64,000 nucleotides of DNA from Phascolarctos cinereus (GCF_002099425.1 NW_018344273.1:775001-839000), one strand, 5' to 3'; positions 33,851-45,725 are shown, counted from the stretch's first letter. A program made the numbers and translations. The notes: generated from the sequence alone by a model not told the origin.

Positions 33851-35636
33851 CTACATCACCCATACTCTACACTTTTATATAAAGACGTTCTGAAGCTGTG
33901 GAATTGATTGCTGGCTCCTTTCTTGGAATTTCTCTCCTGTGAATATCTGATATGCTACTCTGCTATTTTGGATAGATGATATTCTATTTAGAACATGATG
34001 TAAGCAAACATAAATACCTAGCTATTGCATTGCATCCTCACTAATATTTTGCTAGTTAAAAACATCATATTTTGTCGAAAGGCAAAGAGCCATCTTAGTT
34101 GCCCCCTAAAGGTTCAAGGTCATTTCTTTTTAATTTACCCTACAGTTACTTTAATAGGGTCCTCACGCCCTCCATGACTCTGGGGTCCCTCACTTCCTGG
34201 CTTTAGGTTACTGCTTGGGGTCAATGAGCATTTCAACCTCTGGCTTGCACCCTTGTCCAGTATATTGTCTTGCAAACCAAACTATATTTGATATATGAAA
34301 TTATTAATAGAAGGCATTTAATGAAAACAAAGTAGAGAGGTAAATTAGGGTCTGATCTGAACTGCCACACTTTTGTTAGCTACACCATATGGCCACTCTT
34401 TTCACCATATGCATCTCTTAGGGAGGACTAGAATTGTTCCCATTTAACTCAGTCTCCCCCACAGTGGAAAGAGGCTACATCTGTCACTCATGGAAGGTGC
34501 TACAAAATCTTGTTATAGGCTAATGGGTATTGTCTATTGCAGAATATAGATACTTGCTACAGCTCATTTCCTGACTCTGATCTCACTACTTTAGGCTCCT
34601 TGGTTGTTGTCTATGGCTGGTCTGGTCACTTCTTTACCAGGTCTCTTCCTTCCTTCTGTTACTATCCTTGGCCACCTTTCTCTTCTCTCCTCCAAAGTAT
34701 GCAGGTGTCTTCAAGTCATGCTTGTAGTAAAACCCTGGGGCAGTATCTCCTGCTAAATTCTTTCTTATACAAGATATTCCACCTAAAATTCAAGTATATC
34801 CCTCTGGGACACAGAGTCCTAAGGCTTTTCTCCCTAATCAGTAAACTTTCTTGGCCTTAGGGCTTGTATGTCTTACTTGGCTATTTATTTTACACTTTCC
34901 TTTAGTTAGAGATGCTTTGAGATGTTCAGAATGCTGGGGCTTTCAACAGCAGCCAGCAAAAGCAGTAAGCCTATGATTTTCTATTGAAAGATCTGAATTT
35001 TTTTCAAATAAATCAGAAAGCATTAAATTGCCTTCCTAGGACCTTCAATTAAGCATGCATGTAAGAATGTGTGCCTTGTTCTTCCCTACTCCTCTGTAGC
35101 ATTTCTTAAAAAAAAAAACCTAAACAACAAAAACAAAACCCCTAAACAAAACAAAACACAGAAATAGAAAGGGAGATGTATCAGTGTATCAGCAGTGCTT
35201 AGCCAGGAATCTCCTACAAAGCACCAGATTCCTCCCTCTACGATTCCCCATCACTGAGCTTATTACTTGCTCCATATCCATCCCCCACATCCTAATTAGG
35301 TAAACCATTAGCTGCACCTGCATAAAATTCTTAAAGTTATTCCATAACTATTTGCCCTGTAGCTATGTTGAAGTAGGTTTGGCCTTTGATACAGTATTTT
35401 TTAAAGGGGTTTGAAATGAACAAAAATGCTATTTATGGACTTGTGACAAGACATTATTTTCTGGAAATGATACATTAGAAATAATTAGAAATTAATCAAT
35501 TATGAAGAAATTCTCCTTCAGTTTGTTGAATAATAAATAATCAATTAATATTATTATTCATTTTATAGTGTCACATTAGTTATATAAAGCTTTTATTACT
35601 TGGTCTGAAGGAAGATTTATACTTATTTAGTACCTA
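33851..35636. other. Unassigned intergenic DNA
   Basis: No gene recognised. 34080-34900 has a non-random look (pyrimidine-rich, open frame 34537-34860) and may be an old repeat I cannot name. Confidence 0.35.
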
Positions 35637-36471
35637 TTAAATTTTTACTAACTTCCATTTGACAAATGAAAATGCTTTAGGGGCATGCAACTTTTTTATG
35701 ACCTCTTTGATCTCCTTGTTTCTGGGACTGTAAATAATAGGGTTAAAGAAAGGAGGTTAAAATTTATACAATAAATTAATGACTATTCCACAGGAGGAAA
35801 AAAAAAGAACTTTGAAAAACCAAGATACAGAAATAACACACACTGAAGAATATCAGCAAGATGATGAAATGAAGAATGCAGATGGAGAAGAATTTTCTTT
35901 GGCCTTCGTAACTGGCAATACCACTCTGAAATATCATTACGTAGATCTGTACATAGGTGAAGGTCACCAACAAGATGGCACCAATGATTTCTACTGCACG
36001 GGATGATTTCAACCAACTTGGCCATCTTTTCTAGTGTTTATGCAGGCTAGTCTGAAAAGTGGATCCCCATTATAAATCAGTGTGATTTGGACTGCAAAAA
36101 GGCAAAATGTATGATATGCATGCAATTTCTGGGAAGCATATGATGAAGTAAAAGACACAATAGCACTACACACACAAGTTAGCTAAGTGTAAAGCTGAGG
36201 AATCATAGTAATTCTGTAGTGGAGAGTATTGCAGATTGGCAGGTATCTACCTACTGTGATAATGGCCAGGAAGATTCCTTCTGAGATGCCGAGTGAATGG
36301 AAGAAAAATACCTGTGAGCAAGAGCCAGTGACAAAGTCATGAAAATCATTCGAATTCTAGTGATGAGGACATTGATGAAAGGAAAGGAATGAAGAACTTG
36401 AACCTGAAGACTGGGGAGCCCAGAGAAGAGGAGCTCTTTTCAGTCTCTATAGTCTGGCTTGCAGTTTCCAT
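35637..36471 (-). pseudogene. Degraded odorant receptor pseudogene (locus C)
   Basis: This is an old receptor relic. It begins with an OR-like N-terminus at the ATG at 36471 (METASQT), then jumps after about 45 codons to the TM3 region (FFHSLGISE, then VGRYLPIC in place of DRYLAIC). TM4 and ECL2 remnants follow (FPEIACISYILPFCSPNHTDL is recognisable), then PLFRLACINT, and TM5-TM6 (VEIIGAILLVTF, then YEGQRKFFSICILHFI). It ends with PFFNPIIYSPRNKEIKEVIKK and a stop at 35637. Most of TM1, TM2 and early TM3 are missing, and several frameshifts and stops interrupt the rest. Sequence such as SYEGQRKFFSIC is unlike loci A and B, so it belongs to another class II branch rather than to the same recent duplication. 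It is not functional. Confidence 0.82.
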
Positions 36472-36639
36472 TTCCTACCTAGTTTCTTTTCCTATAAAGG
36501 TAGGAAAGAAAACATGAAGGAGCTAAGGTGCTTGCTGGCTTAGCATCCATATTTTATCTGCTAACTATAGATATTACCTGAGTTTTAGTCGTAGGCCCTC
36601 TTCTTCCTCTATTTTCCAGTAACTTCATCTCTCATTGGT

Positions 36640-37690
36640 TTAATTATCATGTCTCCACAGAATGAGAATCATTCCTCAAATGATAAATTGTCAAAATATG
36701 AATAAGCAGTTTTCAGAGGAAGAAATCCAAGTTATTAATGGCTACATGGGAAAAAAATGCTCTAAATTACTAATGCTTAGAGAAATGCAAATTAAAACAA
36801 CTATAAGGTTCTGTTTCTCACCATCAAAAGATAAAAAAAAAGTGACTAAAGTTTGAGAGGATGTGGGAAAACAGGTACATTAATATACTCTTGGTGGAGC
36901 TGTGCTCTGATTTAGCTATTCTGAAAATCAATTTGGAACTATGCCCCCAAATCTACTACACTATACATAATCACATTGCTTGCTTTTTCAATGGGTGGAG
37001 GTGAGGCTGAAGGGAGGGGGAAAATTTGGAATTCAAAATCTTTTAAAATGAATGAAAAATGAATGATAAAATTTAAAAATAAACTGTGTATACTCCTTGA
37101 CTCAGTAATACTACTAATAGGTTCATGTCTCAAAGAGATGAAATATCTGAAAGAGACAAAAATATTTATATCAGCTCTTTTTGTTGTGGCAAAGAGTAGG
37201 GAACTAAGAGAGTGCACCCCAGTTGACAAATGGCTGAACAAGTCATGGTATGTGAATGTAATGGAATGATATTGTTCTGTAAGAAATGATGAAGGTGATC
37301 ATTACAGAAAAACCTGGGAAAATGAAGTGGGGTGAAGTGAGCAGAACCAGGAAAACAACTTTTACAATAACAGCAAAATTCTAAAGGAGAACAATATTGA
37401 AAGACCTAAAAACTCTGGTCAACACATTGGCCAACCACAATTCCAGAGGACTCATGATGAAACATGCTGCCCTTCTCCAGATAAAGAGGTAATAGAGACG
37501 GGATAAATTTACGTAGATAATATATATTATAATACAAATATATAAATATCTATACACACACACATATGAATGACATGGCTAATGTGGGAATATGTTTTGT
37601 TTTAATCTACGTGTCTGTAACATTTTTGGGGGTTTTTCTGATGTTCCTTTTTTTGCTTTCTCATTGGAGAAAGGTGTGAGAGGGACAGAA
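36640..37690 (+). mobile_element. L1 LINE, ORF2 end and 3' UTR
   Basis: 'atgataaattgtcaaaatatgaataagcagttttcagagg', 'atgcaaattaaaacaactataaggttctg', 'gttgacaaatggctgaacaagtcatggta' and 'gtgaagtgagcagaaccaggaaaac' mark the end of ORF2. 'ggctaatgtgggaatatgtttt' begins the 3' UTR. Confidence 0.8.
36955..37083 (+). mobile_element. Short L1/HAL1 3' end nested in the L1
   Basis: 'cacattgcttgctttttcaatgggtggagg' and 'gggggaaaatttggaattcaaaatcttttaaaatg' is an L1-type 3' terminus. L1 ORF2 is continuous on either side of it ('ggaactatgccc' ... 'aactgtgtatactccttgactcag'). Confidence 0.65.
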
Positions 37691-37724
37691 TTTAAAGCTG
37701 AAAGCAAAATAGTATTGAATTTTA

Positions 37725-37739
37725 ATATATATGCACATA

Positions 37740-37781
<42 letters not shown>

Positions 37782-37855
37782 ATTATATATATATGTTATA
37801 TATATATATATTATATATATATATATTATATATATATGTATATATATATATTATT
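37725..37855 (+). repeat. (AT)n microsatellite, self-complementary
   Basis: About 130 bp of TA units with TTATAT interruptions, able to fold on itself. Confidence 0.95.
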
Positions 37856-37859
37856 ATTC

Positions 37860-38345
37860 CCTGTTTGATTTTAAAAATCTATCATAACCTGCCCTTCCCC
37901 TCACCTTTCCAGGTCTCTTACACCTTATACCGCCGTTACCCTACAAACTCTGATCCAATGATGGTGTTCTCCTTGCTTTTCCTCACATAAGAAATGCCTT
38001 CTATTAAACTGGGCATTTTTACTGGTTGTCCCTTATTTCTGGAATTCTTCCTCTCCTCGTCTCTTCCTTCTGGCTTTCCTGGCTTCCTTCAAGTCTCAAC
38101 TAAAATCTCACCTTCTATAAGAAGCCTTTCCTGGTCACCCTTAATGCTAGTTCCTTCTCTGCGGATTTTAGCTAATTTATCCTGTCTGTATCCTGTTTGT
38201 ACATAGTTGCTTGCCTGTTGCCATCCCCATGAGACCGTAGGCTCCTTGAGGGCATACTGTCTTTGCCTTTTTTTGTACCCCTAGAACTTAGCTCAGTGCC
38301 TGGAATATAGTAGGTGCCTAATAAATGCATATTGACTGATTTCCC
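37860..38345 (+). mobile_element. L2 LINE 3' part
   Basis: 'ctcacctttccaggtctcttacaccttatac', 'ctcaactaaaatctcaccttctataagaagcc' and 'gtaggctccttgagggcatactgtctttgcc' follow L2 to its (TTGACTGA)-type end. Confidence 0.85.
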
Positions 38346-39744
38346 CATTGGTTATGAAAGTTCAGATTTCTCAGCCTGCCATTCAACTCTTTTCATGCTC
38401 TGTATTAATACTATTAATTTAAATTGCCCCACAACAGTGACACAAGTAAATCCTCCATTCTATGAAAATTTTTCATTGATTACCACTCACTGTTCCCTTA
38501 TCACTTTTTCAAGCTCCCAATACTTCAAGAATCTGTGATTTCAAGTTTAGATATTCCTTTTCCTGACATAAGTTAAATTAATATCTGAAACAGAAAAGTC
38601 CAAGCCAAGTATAACGATCTAATTATCGAGGTTGACCATCATCAATCAAACCAGGTCATCTGACTCCTCAGAGATCAGACACAAAGAAATTATTTACAGA
38701 ACTTATTTTTATAACAGAAAAGAGGAATTCAAAATTACAGCTGTTTTAGGAAGCTTGTTTTGAACATAATTCAATTAGACAAAGCAGGTCATCTCACTAG
38801 TTAACTTCTCCTGGGCTTTCTTAACCCAAACTCATTGACAGCATTTGGAGTGTGGGCGTGTTGGAGGAATAACCAGGGTGGGACCACTATTAAATCTGAT
38901 ATTCTGCTGGATTAGGGCCTGCGTCTACCAACTTGTCTAAGTGAGATTGCCTTAGAAATCTCGCACCTGTAGCTGTAACATTCTTCAATTAAAAGCATTA
39001 CTTTTAAAGGGGCCTACAGAACTGGGAAAGAGGAATGTAACCTTTAGTTCAAAAAAGAGGGGAATTTATGCACTAAGACTGGAAAGAAGAATATAGAATC
39101 AGTAAACTAGGAGTCAAACCCCACCCCCCCTTCTCCAGCTGCCAGCCTGTATAATTATTTTATTCCTACCAAGATATATGTCTTACTCCAAATTATCTGC
39201 TATTAAATGATAAAGTCTTGTCTACCTATTCACTAAATCTATAGGTAACCTAGACTTAAGAGAATATCTATGTTAGCTTGGCTTAGCAGTTAGGGCTAAC
39301 TTTTCCTAAAGAAGAGAACTTAATCCTAAAATAAAAATAAAAAATAAATCCAAGTAATCAGTACTAACTGATTTAAAAATTATTCCTTTTCACATATAGC
39401 ACACTCCTAAGCCTTCATAGATAGCCTTTTTGAAAAGGAAATTTTAATGTCAACATCCTTTGACATCTTGTCATCTGACCTGCTGTTGAAGTCCCTTTCC
39501 ATCTGAAATAGCAACATATGGATCACCCCTTCGCTAATTGGCTCTAGATAGCACTTTAGATTAATCCATCTTGGACATTTTGACATTCACACTGCCCTAT
39601 GTGTATAGCCTCCTCTCCAGTCTAAAACCTCATACCATACACTCTTGCTTTCTACCTCTTGTTCTAGGAACAGTAATTAAATGAACAATTGTCTGTTTGA
39701 TGACTCCACTCACCATTCTTGTGATTTCCAAGACCAAAAAAAAA
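38346..39744. other. Unassigned intergenic DNA
   Basis: No gene recognised. The part 38590-39130 resembles a repeat body, but I cannot name one. Confidence 0.35.
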
Positions 39745-39910
39745 AAAAGACTCCCTTCCCTACTCTAATCTTGTTTGTGTATTGTTTTCCTGTACTATAA
39801 TTTAAGCTCTTGAGAGCATTGGCTGTCCCACTTATGTCTCTGTAACCTCAGTGCCCAGTTCAGGACCAAGGATCTAGTAGGCACTGAATAAATGTATTCA
39901 TCCATCCATC
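39745..39910 (+). mobile_element. L2 3' end
   Basis: 'atttaagctcttgagagcattggctgtc' and 'tagtaggcactgaataaatg' follow the L2 tail. Confidence 0.65.
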
Positions 39911-40034
39911 CATTCATTTATCTCATGTTTCATTGTCTCCCACTCTAAAATGTGGCCTTGTTTAAAGCAATCTTATCAATAGGGGGAAGCAAGAATCCAA
40001 TCCAATTCAATATATGTTTATTAGGAGCTGCTAT

Positions 40035-40145
40035 ATATCATTAAGCGGCAGTGTGGCATATTGTATCAGCTGCGTAACCCTGTGAAAGCTATTTAACCTC
40101 TCGGAGCCCTTGTTTCCATGTCTGAAAAATAGGAATAATTAAGTA
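40035..40145 (+). mobile_element. MIR-type SINE fragment
   Basis: 'ctgcgtaaccctgtgaaagctatttaacctctcggagcc' and 'gaaaaataggaataatt' follow MIR. Confidence 0.55.
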
Positions 40146-40309
40146 AGTTGTGGCACTCTATATATAACATGTGACACTTGGAACACAGCCATAGTGCAAG
40201 CAATCCCGATCAGTTCATATGCTCCTTCCTTAAATTCACAAAAAGCAATGTGTCACTGTATTAATTGTCTAGCAAGAGTATTTGATATAAATGAATGAAT
40301 GAGTGAACG

Positions 40310-40440
40310 AAAAGCCATTTATTTAGCTCTTACTATGTTCACAGCACTGTGCTGAGTGCTTTGGATACAAGTAGAAAGTCGAGAGTTCCAACTCTCAAAT
40401 TCACTTATATAGGGAGAGATAGAATATAAATGAATTTTTA
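40310..40440 (-). mobile_element. L2-type 3' end, antisense
   Basis: 'ccatttatttagctcttactatgttcacagcactgtgctgagtgctttgg' is the reversed L2 tail. Confidence 0.6.
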
Positions 40441-40469
40441 GCTGCAAATCTCATGGAAATATGTTGTGG

Positions 40470-41270
40470 TCCTTAAAGTGCAGTGGCAAAACGTATGGTA
40501 ATGAATCGTTTTAACATAATTTCAATTGATAAAGCCATATCTACTTCTGATATTAAATTATTTAATAGTGCCAAGGTGCCATCTTTGGAGGCCACAACTT
40601 TCGTTTCCAGTTCTTTAATAGCTGAGGAGAAAACAGCAGAAGTACTTGCAGAGGAAGTTGCCAGGTCTTATTTTAACAAGATTTATTTTTTGGATGATAG
40701 AACTGGTGGCCTGGGGATGGGGGTGGGGCATTGCTATTTCAGAGGCTTTTGGGCTTAGCTGTCCATCAGCATTAGTTCATAGTTCATTAGTAGTTGGTGC
40801 TAATGGTGGCAAGAATGACAGTTCTATTTTCCATGAGGTTTCCTTTTACTGAAGATGGATGTTGAACTGGGCTAGAAATAGGACTGATGGCCTAAGAGAT
40901 AATACAATTTCAGGAATGCTTAGATTTGGGGTCCTAGGCTAGGATTAGACAGTGGTCAAGGTGGTAGAGGTGATTTGTCTCAATGGGCACATATCACATC
41001 TTGTTTTTCGTGCAGTATACCTTGCTGCTTCAGTTAGGCTGACTTATTTGCTTCCTTCTGGTAGCTGGTTGGCTGATGGCAGGAGTGGTTGTAAGGTATG
41101 GTTGGCCTCTTCTTTAATGTTTGTTCCCCAGAATGATGGCTACAAAGTTTGGGCTTCAGGGGCCAGGGTCTTGTGGGACACTGCTATTTCCATGGCTCAT
41201 GGCCATATGCGCCTATTGGTAGAAGTTGATAATTTTTGTTATGTCGAACCACCAGGCCAATAGCTACATC
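40470..41270. other. Unassigned GT-rich tract with open frames
   Basis: The plus strand has open frames of 91, 68 and 103 codons (40483-40758, 40646-40852, 40952-41263), and G/T content is higher than in neighbouring DNA. I recognise no family in either strand. It could be a decayed processed gene copy or an unnamed repeat. Confidence 0.3.
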
Positions 41271-41872
41271 AGTTCCTATCTAGTTCATTCAAGATAAAGC
41301 TGGCTAAATATTGCAGTATCCCCATTGGCAACTAGAGGACATATAGCCACAAAATAGCTAGATTATTCTGCTCCAACCCCACTCTACTGTCTACCTAGCC
41401 ACAATTTTAGCAGCAACTCTGAGCAAATAAACTCATTCTGAACAGGAGATAATAAAAAATATTACCAAACTACAAAAAAGGATATTGATGAATCTGGAGA
41501 CTTCCCTTTATGTTCAGAATCTGAATCAACACCCCCGCCATTCACAGGATATAGGCACTCAACATATTATGCTCCCATAATGTATCGCACATACTAAAAA
41601 TGAAAGAGAAAATGGGAAACATTCCCTCATGGAGTCCACTACCTCTAAATATCTAAAAAGCTCCTTCAGTGCTTACTTTCCTTGCTCTTTGGATACGACC
41701 AGGGACTTTCCAAACCCCACTAATCTATAAATCACAGAAACAAAACGATGTGAAAGACCTATGTGTCTAGGATGCCAGCTCTGAACCACAGATCACAAGT
41801 TTTAAGAAGTGTGGGAGTTGAGATCTAATAGTGATCTTTAGAGCTGCTCTCATAATTATCACTCTGGATCCA
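41271..41872. other. Unassigned DNA
   Basis: No gene or named repeat recognised. Confidence 0.4.
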
Positions 41873-41874
41873 CC

Positions 41875-41919
<45 letters not shown>
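41873..41919 (+). repeat. (AAT)n microsatellite
   Basis: Fifteen or so uninterrupted AAT units. Confidence 0.95.
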
Positions 41920-42393
41920 TCATGATAACAGATACTTGGGACCTTCTTCACTCCTTACATTCCATTATGAAGTGTCTGGTTGTCTCTGCTACAAAGTCTG
42001 ATTTACTCCGCAATGGAAGACTTGTCTCCTCCTCCTCCAGCTTCAGACACCAAAGACAAAGTTTTTGGCCTTGTCAGTTTATGGTCACCGAAACTAAGAT
42101 TTCCCTAATGCCCAGAATCAGTTTCCATGTACCATTATGGCAAATAGGAAGCTTCACTCCAATCCAGGCAATTGTCTATTCCTTATTTCCAGGGACAACT
42201 AGGAAATCTCTGTGTCAAGGACAACTGAAAGAAATAGGGAATTCAAGACTTGAGACCTCACACACAGTCCCTATCTTTTCCTTATATTCTAGCAGGGATA
42301 GATGCCTGTTGTGAGTGCCAGCTTTCCTCACCCAGTGAAGGAAAGAGGGCATAGTGGTCATCAGATATTCTCTACTAAGCAAAAAAAAAAGCT

Positions 42394-42401
<8 letters not shown>

Positions 42402-42453
<52 letters not shown>

Positions 42454-42458
42454 GTATA
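42402..42458 (+). repeat. (TA)n / (TATG)n microsatellite
   Basis: A pure TA run followed by a few TATG units. Confidence 0.95.
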
Positions 42459-43235
42459 CACAATGACTACAACAATGAAAATGAGAACAAAATTAATAAT
42501 CAAAACAAATATAACAAAATTAGAAAGAGCAGTCACCAAAAAAAGACAAGAGAAGACACATCCCTCTCTTCCTTTGCAGAAATGAAAGGTTGACAGACTA
42601 GAACATCACACACATTTTCAAGCATGTTTCTTGATGTATTGATTAGTTTTTCTGCTTTTTTTTCTCCTTGAAAAAAATATTTCTTATATGGGATGGAAAG
42701 GGGCAAAGGAGAAATATAAAAAGAAATTTAAATGACATAAACATTTTTTAAAAAATGTTCTTCCACCCTCTGTCTTTCTAAATTATCATCCTGGATCCAG
42801 CAAATAATCATAATAATTCATATAGAAAAAATCAATTTGTAGGAGTAGGTCATATAATAACATAGGCTTGTATCAAATACATCAATGTATGCAAAGCACT
42901 TTACAAACCACAAACTACTATGTAAATGTGAGTTATTATTAAAATTAAGTCATGAAACCATGTGAGTATTAAAGCAGCTATATTCAGGACATTACTTCTT
43001 ACTGGGTGAAATCTACAACAAGGAAATAGCCAATATTTGACCAGCCACCTGGCGTTTTTACCAAAGTAATTCAGAGCTTCTTACTAGTGTGCATTTAAAA
43101 AAAATTCTTTGCTTATTTTCCTTTTTAGCTTTGATTTTGGCGGTCCTAGCCAGAACTTATATATCTATGTGAAAGATGCTTTCTGCAAGCAAGCTATAAA
43201 AATGAGCATATTTCTTTTCAGCACGCTGCTGATTC
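42459..43235. other. Unassigned DNA downstream of receptor B
   Basis: No gene recognised. 'tgcaaagcactttacaaaccac' near 42890-42915 may be a MIR scrap in antisense. Confidence 0.35.
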
Positions 43236-44348
43236 TTAGGTTTTGTTTAAATTTTGATTTTTAAAAAAATCAGATATTGACTTGCAGTTAGGATTCACAG
43301 GTTGAGAAGACATGGGTAGGTTATCATTAGTTCTGACAGAAAGATATTGACATTGATGACATCGATCAAAATATGATGTATCATCTGTTTTACAGGAAAA
43401 GATCCTTGGCTGACTCATGTGTTTTTTCACAGTCTCCTTAATCTCTTTATTCCTCAGGCTATAGATAATGGGGTTGAAAAATGGGGACAAAACAGTGAAT
43501 GCCAGAGCAATTACTGTGTCCCAGAACAAGGAATATGTGGCTGAGAAACGTAGGTACATGAGTGCTACACTGCCAAAGAACAGTACAAAGACATGAGATG
43601 GGAAGCACAGGTGGAGAAGGCTTTTCTACGACCCTCAGCTGAACGGATGCGCAAGATCACAGCCACAATGCCAGCATAAGAGAGGAGGATGAGGAGCACA
43701 GCTGTGACAATCTGCAGCATGAATCACATCAACCACCTGGATCATGACAATGGCCCGGGTGTCTGTGCAGGCCAGGCGGAGAAGTGGGAGGAAATCACAG
43801 AAGACATGCTCCAGGTGATTAGAGCCACAGAACGGCAGTGTGGAGATCCACACAACCTCAGGCAGGGGTGTGATGAAGCCACAGACACAGCAGACCAGGG
43901 TCAATTGGACACATAGTCTGGGAGTCATGATGGTTGGATAATGAAGGGGTCTGCAAATAGCCAAATAGCGATCAAAGGCCATAACTGTCAAAAGGCACAC
44001 TTCACTTATGCCTGTGGAATGGAAAAAATACAACTGCACCATACAACCATTTAAGGAAATGCTCTTTTTCTCACTGAGCAGGTTGGAAAGCATGAGTGGG
44101 ATAGTGGATGTCGTATACCAAAGCTCCAGGAAAGAGAGGGAACTGATAAAGAAATACATGGGGGTGTGGAGGTGGGCATCTATCTGGACCACTATGACAA
44201 TGACCAAGTTTCCAACAATGATGAAGGCATAAATGAAGAGCAATGGGACAAAACAGATGACAGCATCTCCCCAGTTGTGGGGGAAAGCAGAAAAGATGAA
44301 TTCCTGAGCAGTGGTCCAATTTCTGCTCTCCACATCAAAGGAGGACAT
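43236..44348 (-). pseudogene. OR6K-like odorant receptor pseudogene (locus B)
   Basis: This close paralogue of the intact receptor at 24345-25301 starts at the ATG at 44348 with an N-terminus a few residues longer (MSSFDVESRNWTT). It keeps LHTPMY, MAFDRYLAIC, GFITPLPE and the TM7 motif PFFNPIIYSLRN. Alignment to locus A shows a 2-bp deletion near 43717, at the start of TM5, and a 1-bp deletion near 43590, in TM6. Between them the frame is wrong and meets a stop at 43635; after the second deletion the original frame returns and stays open to 43236. That is about 45 codons past the point aligned with locus A's stop. The middle part still reads well in the shifted frame ([15 protein letters not shown]), so the damage is recent. 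It is most likely a young pseudogene; a sequencing error is possible but would have to occur twice. Confidence 0.88.
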
Positions 44349-44845
44349 GAGAGTGGTGACTGCTAGTGACACATGAACTGCCTAAGAGGAGACTGCTGGT
44401 AGTCAGTTGACACTGTTTTTTTTCAAAGTGTTGGTTTTTGTCCTGTATTTGGAGAAATGCATAAGAAGAAGATACAGGTCACAAGTTTAGAGGAAACTCC
44501 CAATGGGAAGGGGCAGGGGGGAAAAGAAAAAAAAAACAACTATCACACAAAGAGAAAGCACAGGAGGAAAAAAGAAACAAACAAACAAACTTAAAAACAA
44601 AAACATAACTTGTACCATTGAGAGACCCATATCCAGAAATCTGTGTGTGTATGTGTGCATGTGTGTGTGTGTGTGTGTGTCTACGTGTGTGATGAGATTA
44701 CAATGATCTTCTTGTCTTTTTTCCTTTGTTTCATTGCTCCTTACTGCTGTATTCACCATTTCTATCCAAAACTTCTTTGTATGGACAGTGAGGCAGGCTG
44801 GAAAGGGTGCAAGATTTGAAGTCAGTGAGTGGGAAATGTTCCTAC
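44349..44845. other. Receptor B upstream DNA with (TG)n
   Basis: It contains an A-rich patch at 44520-44610 and a (TG)n tract at 44641-44682. No named element. Confidence 0.5.
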
Positions 44846-44858
44846 AAAATCTGCTACC

Positions 44859-44996
44859 GGGGGCGGCTAGGTGGTGCAGTGGATAGAGCACTGGCCCTGA
44901 AATCAACCGGACCTGAGTTCAAATCTGGCCTCAGACCAAACACTTGATATTTACTAGCTGTGTGACCCTGGGCAAGTCACTTAACCCCAATAAAAA
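44859..44996 (+). mobile_element. WSINE/Mon-type SINE with target duplication
   Basis: 'ggcggctaggtggtgcagtggatagagcac' to 'gtgaccctgggcaagtcacttaacccc' plus an A tail. AAAATCTGCTACC at 44846-44858 recurs at 44997-45009, a 13-bp target duplication. Low divergence points to a recent insertion. Confidence 0.92.
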
Positions 44997-45144
44997 AAAA
45001 TCTGCTACCAGTGTTACCATGAGTAAGTCATATGAGCTGTATAAGCCCATGTTTCCTCATGTAAAATCAGCCTGACAGTGCTTGCCCTGTTTCCTTCAAA
45101 AGGCTACTGCAAGGAAAGCATTTTGCTACCTTCAAATATTATGT

Positions 45145-45370
45145 AGTTGGTGTTGTGAATAGAGTGCTGGACCTTGAGTTGGAAAGACCTGAGTTCAAGT
45201 TCTGCCTCAGATACTTACTTGCTGTCTGACTCTGGGCAAGTCACTTAATCATTCTCAGCCTCAGTTTTCTCATCTACAAAACAAGGATAATAATAGCACT
45301 TACCTCCTAGAGTTGTTGTAAACATCAAAATGATTTAATATTGTAAGGTGTTTTCTAAACCTTAGAGGGC
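45145..45370 (+). mobile_element. MIR-type SINE
   Basis: 'gaaagacctgagttcaagttctgcctcag', 'ctctgggcaagtcacttaatc' and 'catctacaaaacaaggataataatagcac' in order. Confidence 0.8.
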
Positions 45371-45384
45371 TATGTTAGGGTTAT

Positions 45385-45725
45385 AGGATCATTGATGTAG
45401 AGCAGGAATTTAGGCACCATCTAGTCAAGTCCCTTCATTTTACAGATGAGATAACTGATCCATAGACATGTTACATGACTTGCTCAGGGTCGCTAAGTAT
45501 CCAAGGCAGAATCTGAATTCATCTTCATAACTCTAAGTCCAATGTTCTGTCCTCTGTGTTGTGCTGTCTCAAAGAAATCAACCAACCAACCAAAACAGAA
45601 CCCCTGTGTCTTCCAGAGTTAAGTGACTTGCCTGAGGTCACACAGCTATTAAATATCAGAGGAACAATTTGGCCTAAGATCTTCTTAACTCAAGGTCCAG
45701 AATTCTATCCACTGTATCAATTAAG
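45385..45725 (-). mobile_element. Two MIR-like SINE pieces, antisense
   Basis: 45385-45565 ('cccttcattttacagatgag', 'gacttgctcagggtcgc') and 45610-45725 ('taagtgacttgcctgaggtcacacagc') are both reversed CORE sequences. Confidence 0.65.

Noticed and set aside
34537-34860. Plus-strand frame of 107 codons
   Set aside because: No known motif, no conserved composition, and set in unassigned pyrimidine-rich DNA; chance is the simpler reading.
37592-37990. Frame of 132 codons with Tyr/Ile repeats
   Set aside because: It crosses the AT microsatellite and an L2 fragment; no gene signal.
41873-41919. Regularly repeated units suggesting an array
   Set aside because: A plain (AAT)n microsatellite; there are no spacers and the genome is mammalian, so CRISPR does not apply.
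43236-44348. Receptor B as a functional gene with corrected frames
   Set aside because: Translation meets a stop before the second deletion, and no intron fits the out-of-frame segment.
43689-44366. Open frames antisense or out of frame to receptor B
   Set aside because: Shadows of the receptor pseudogene.
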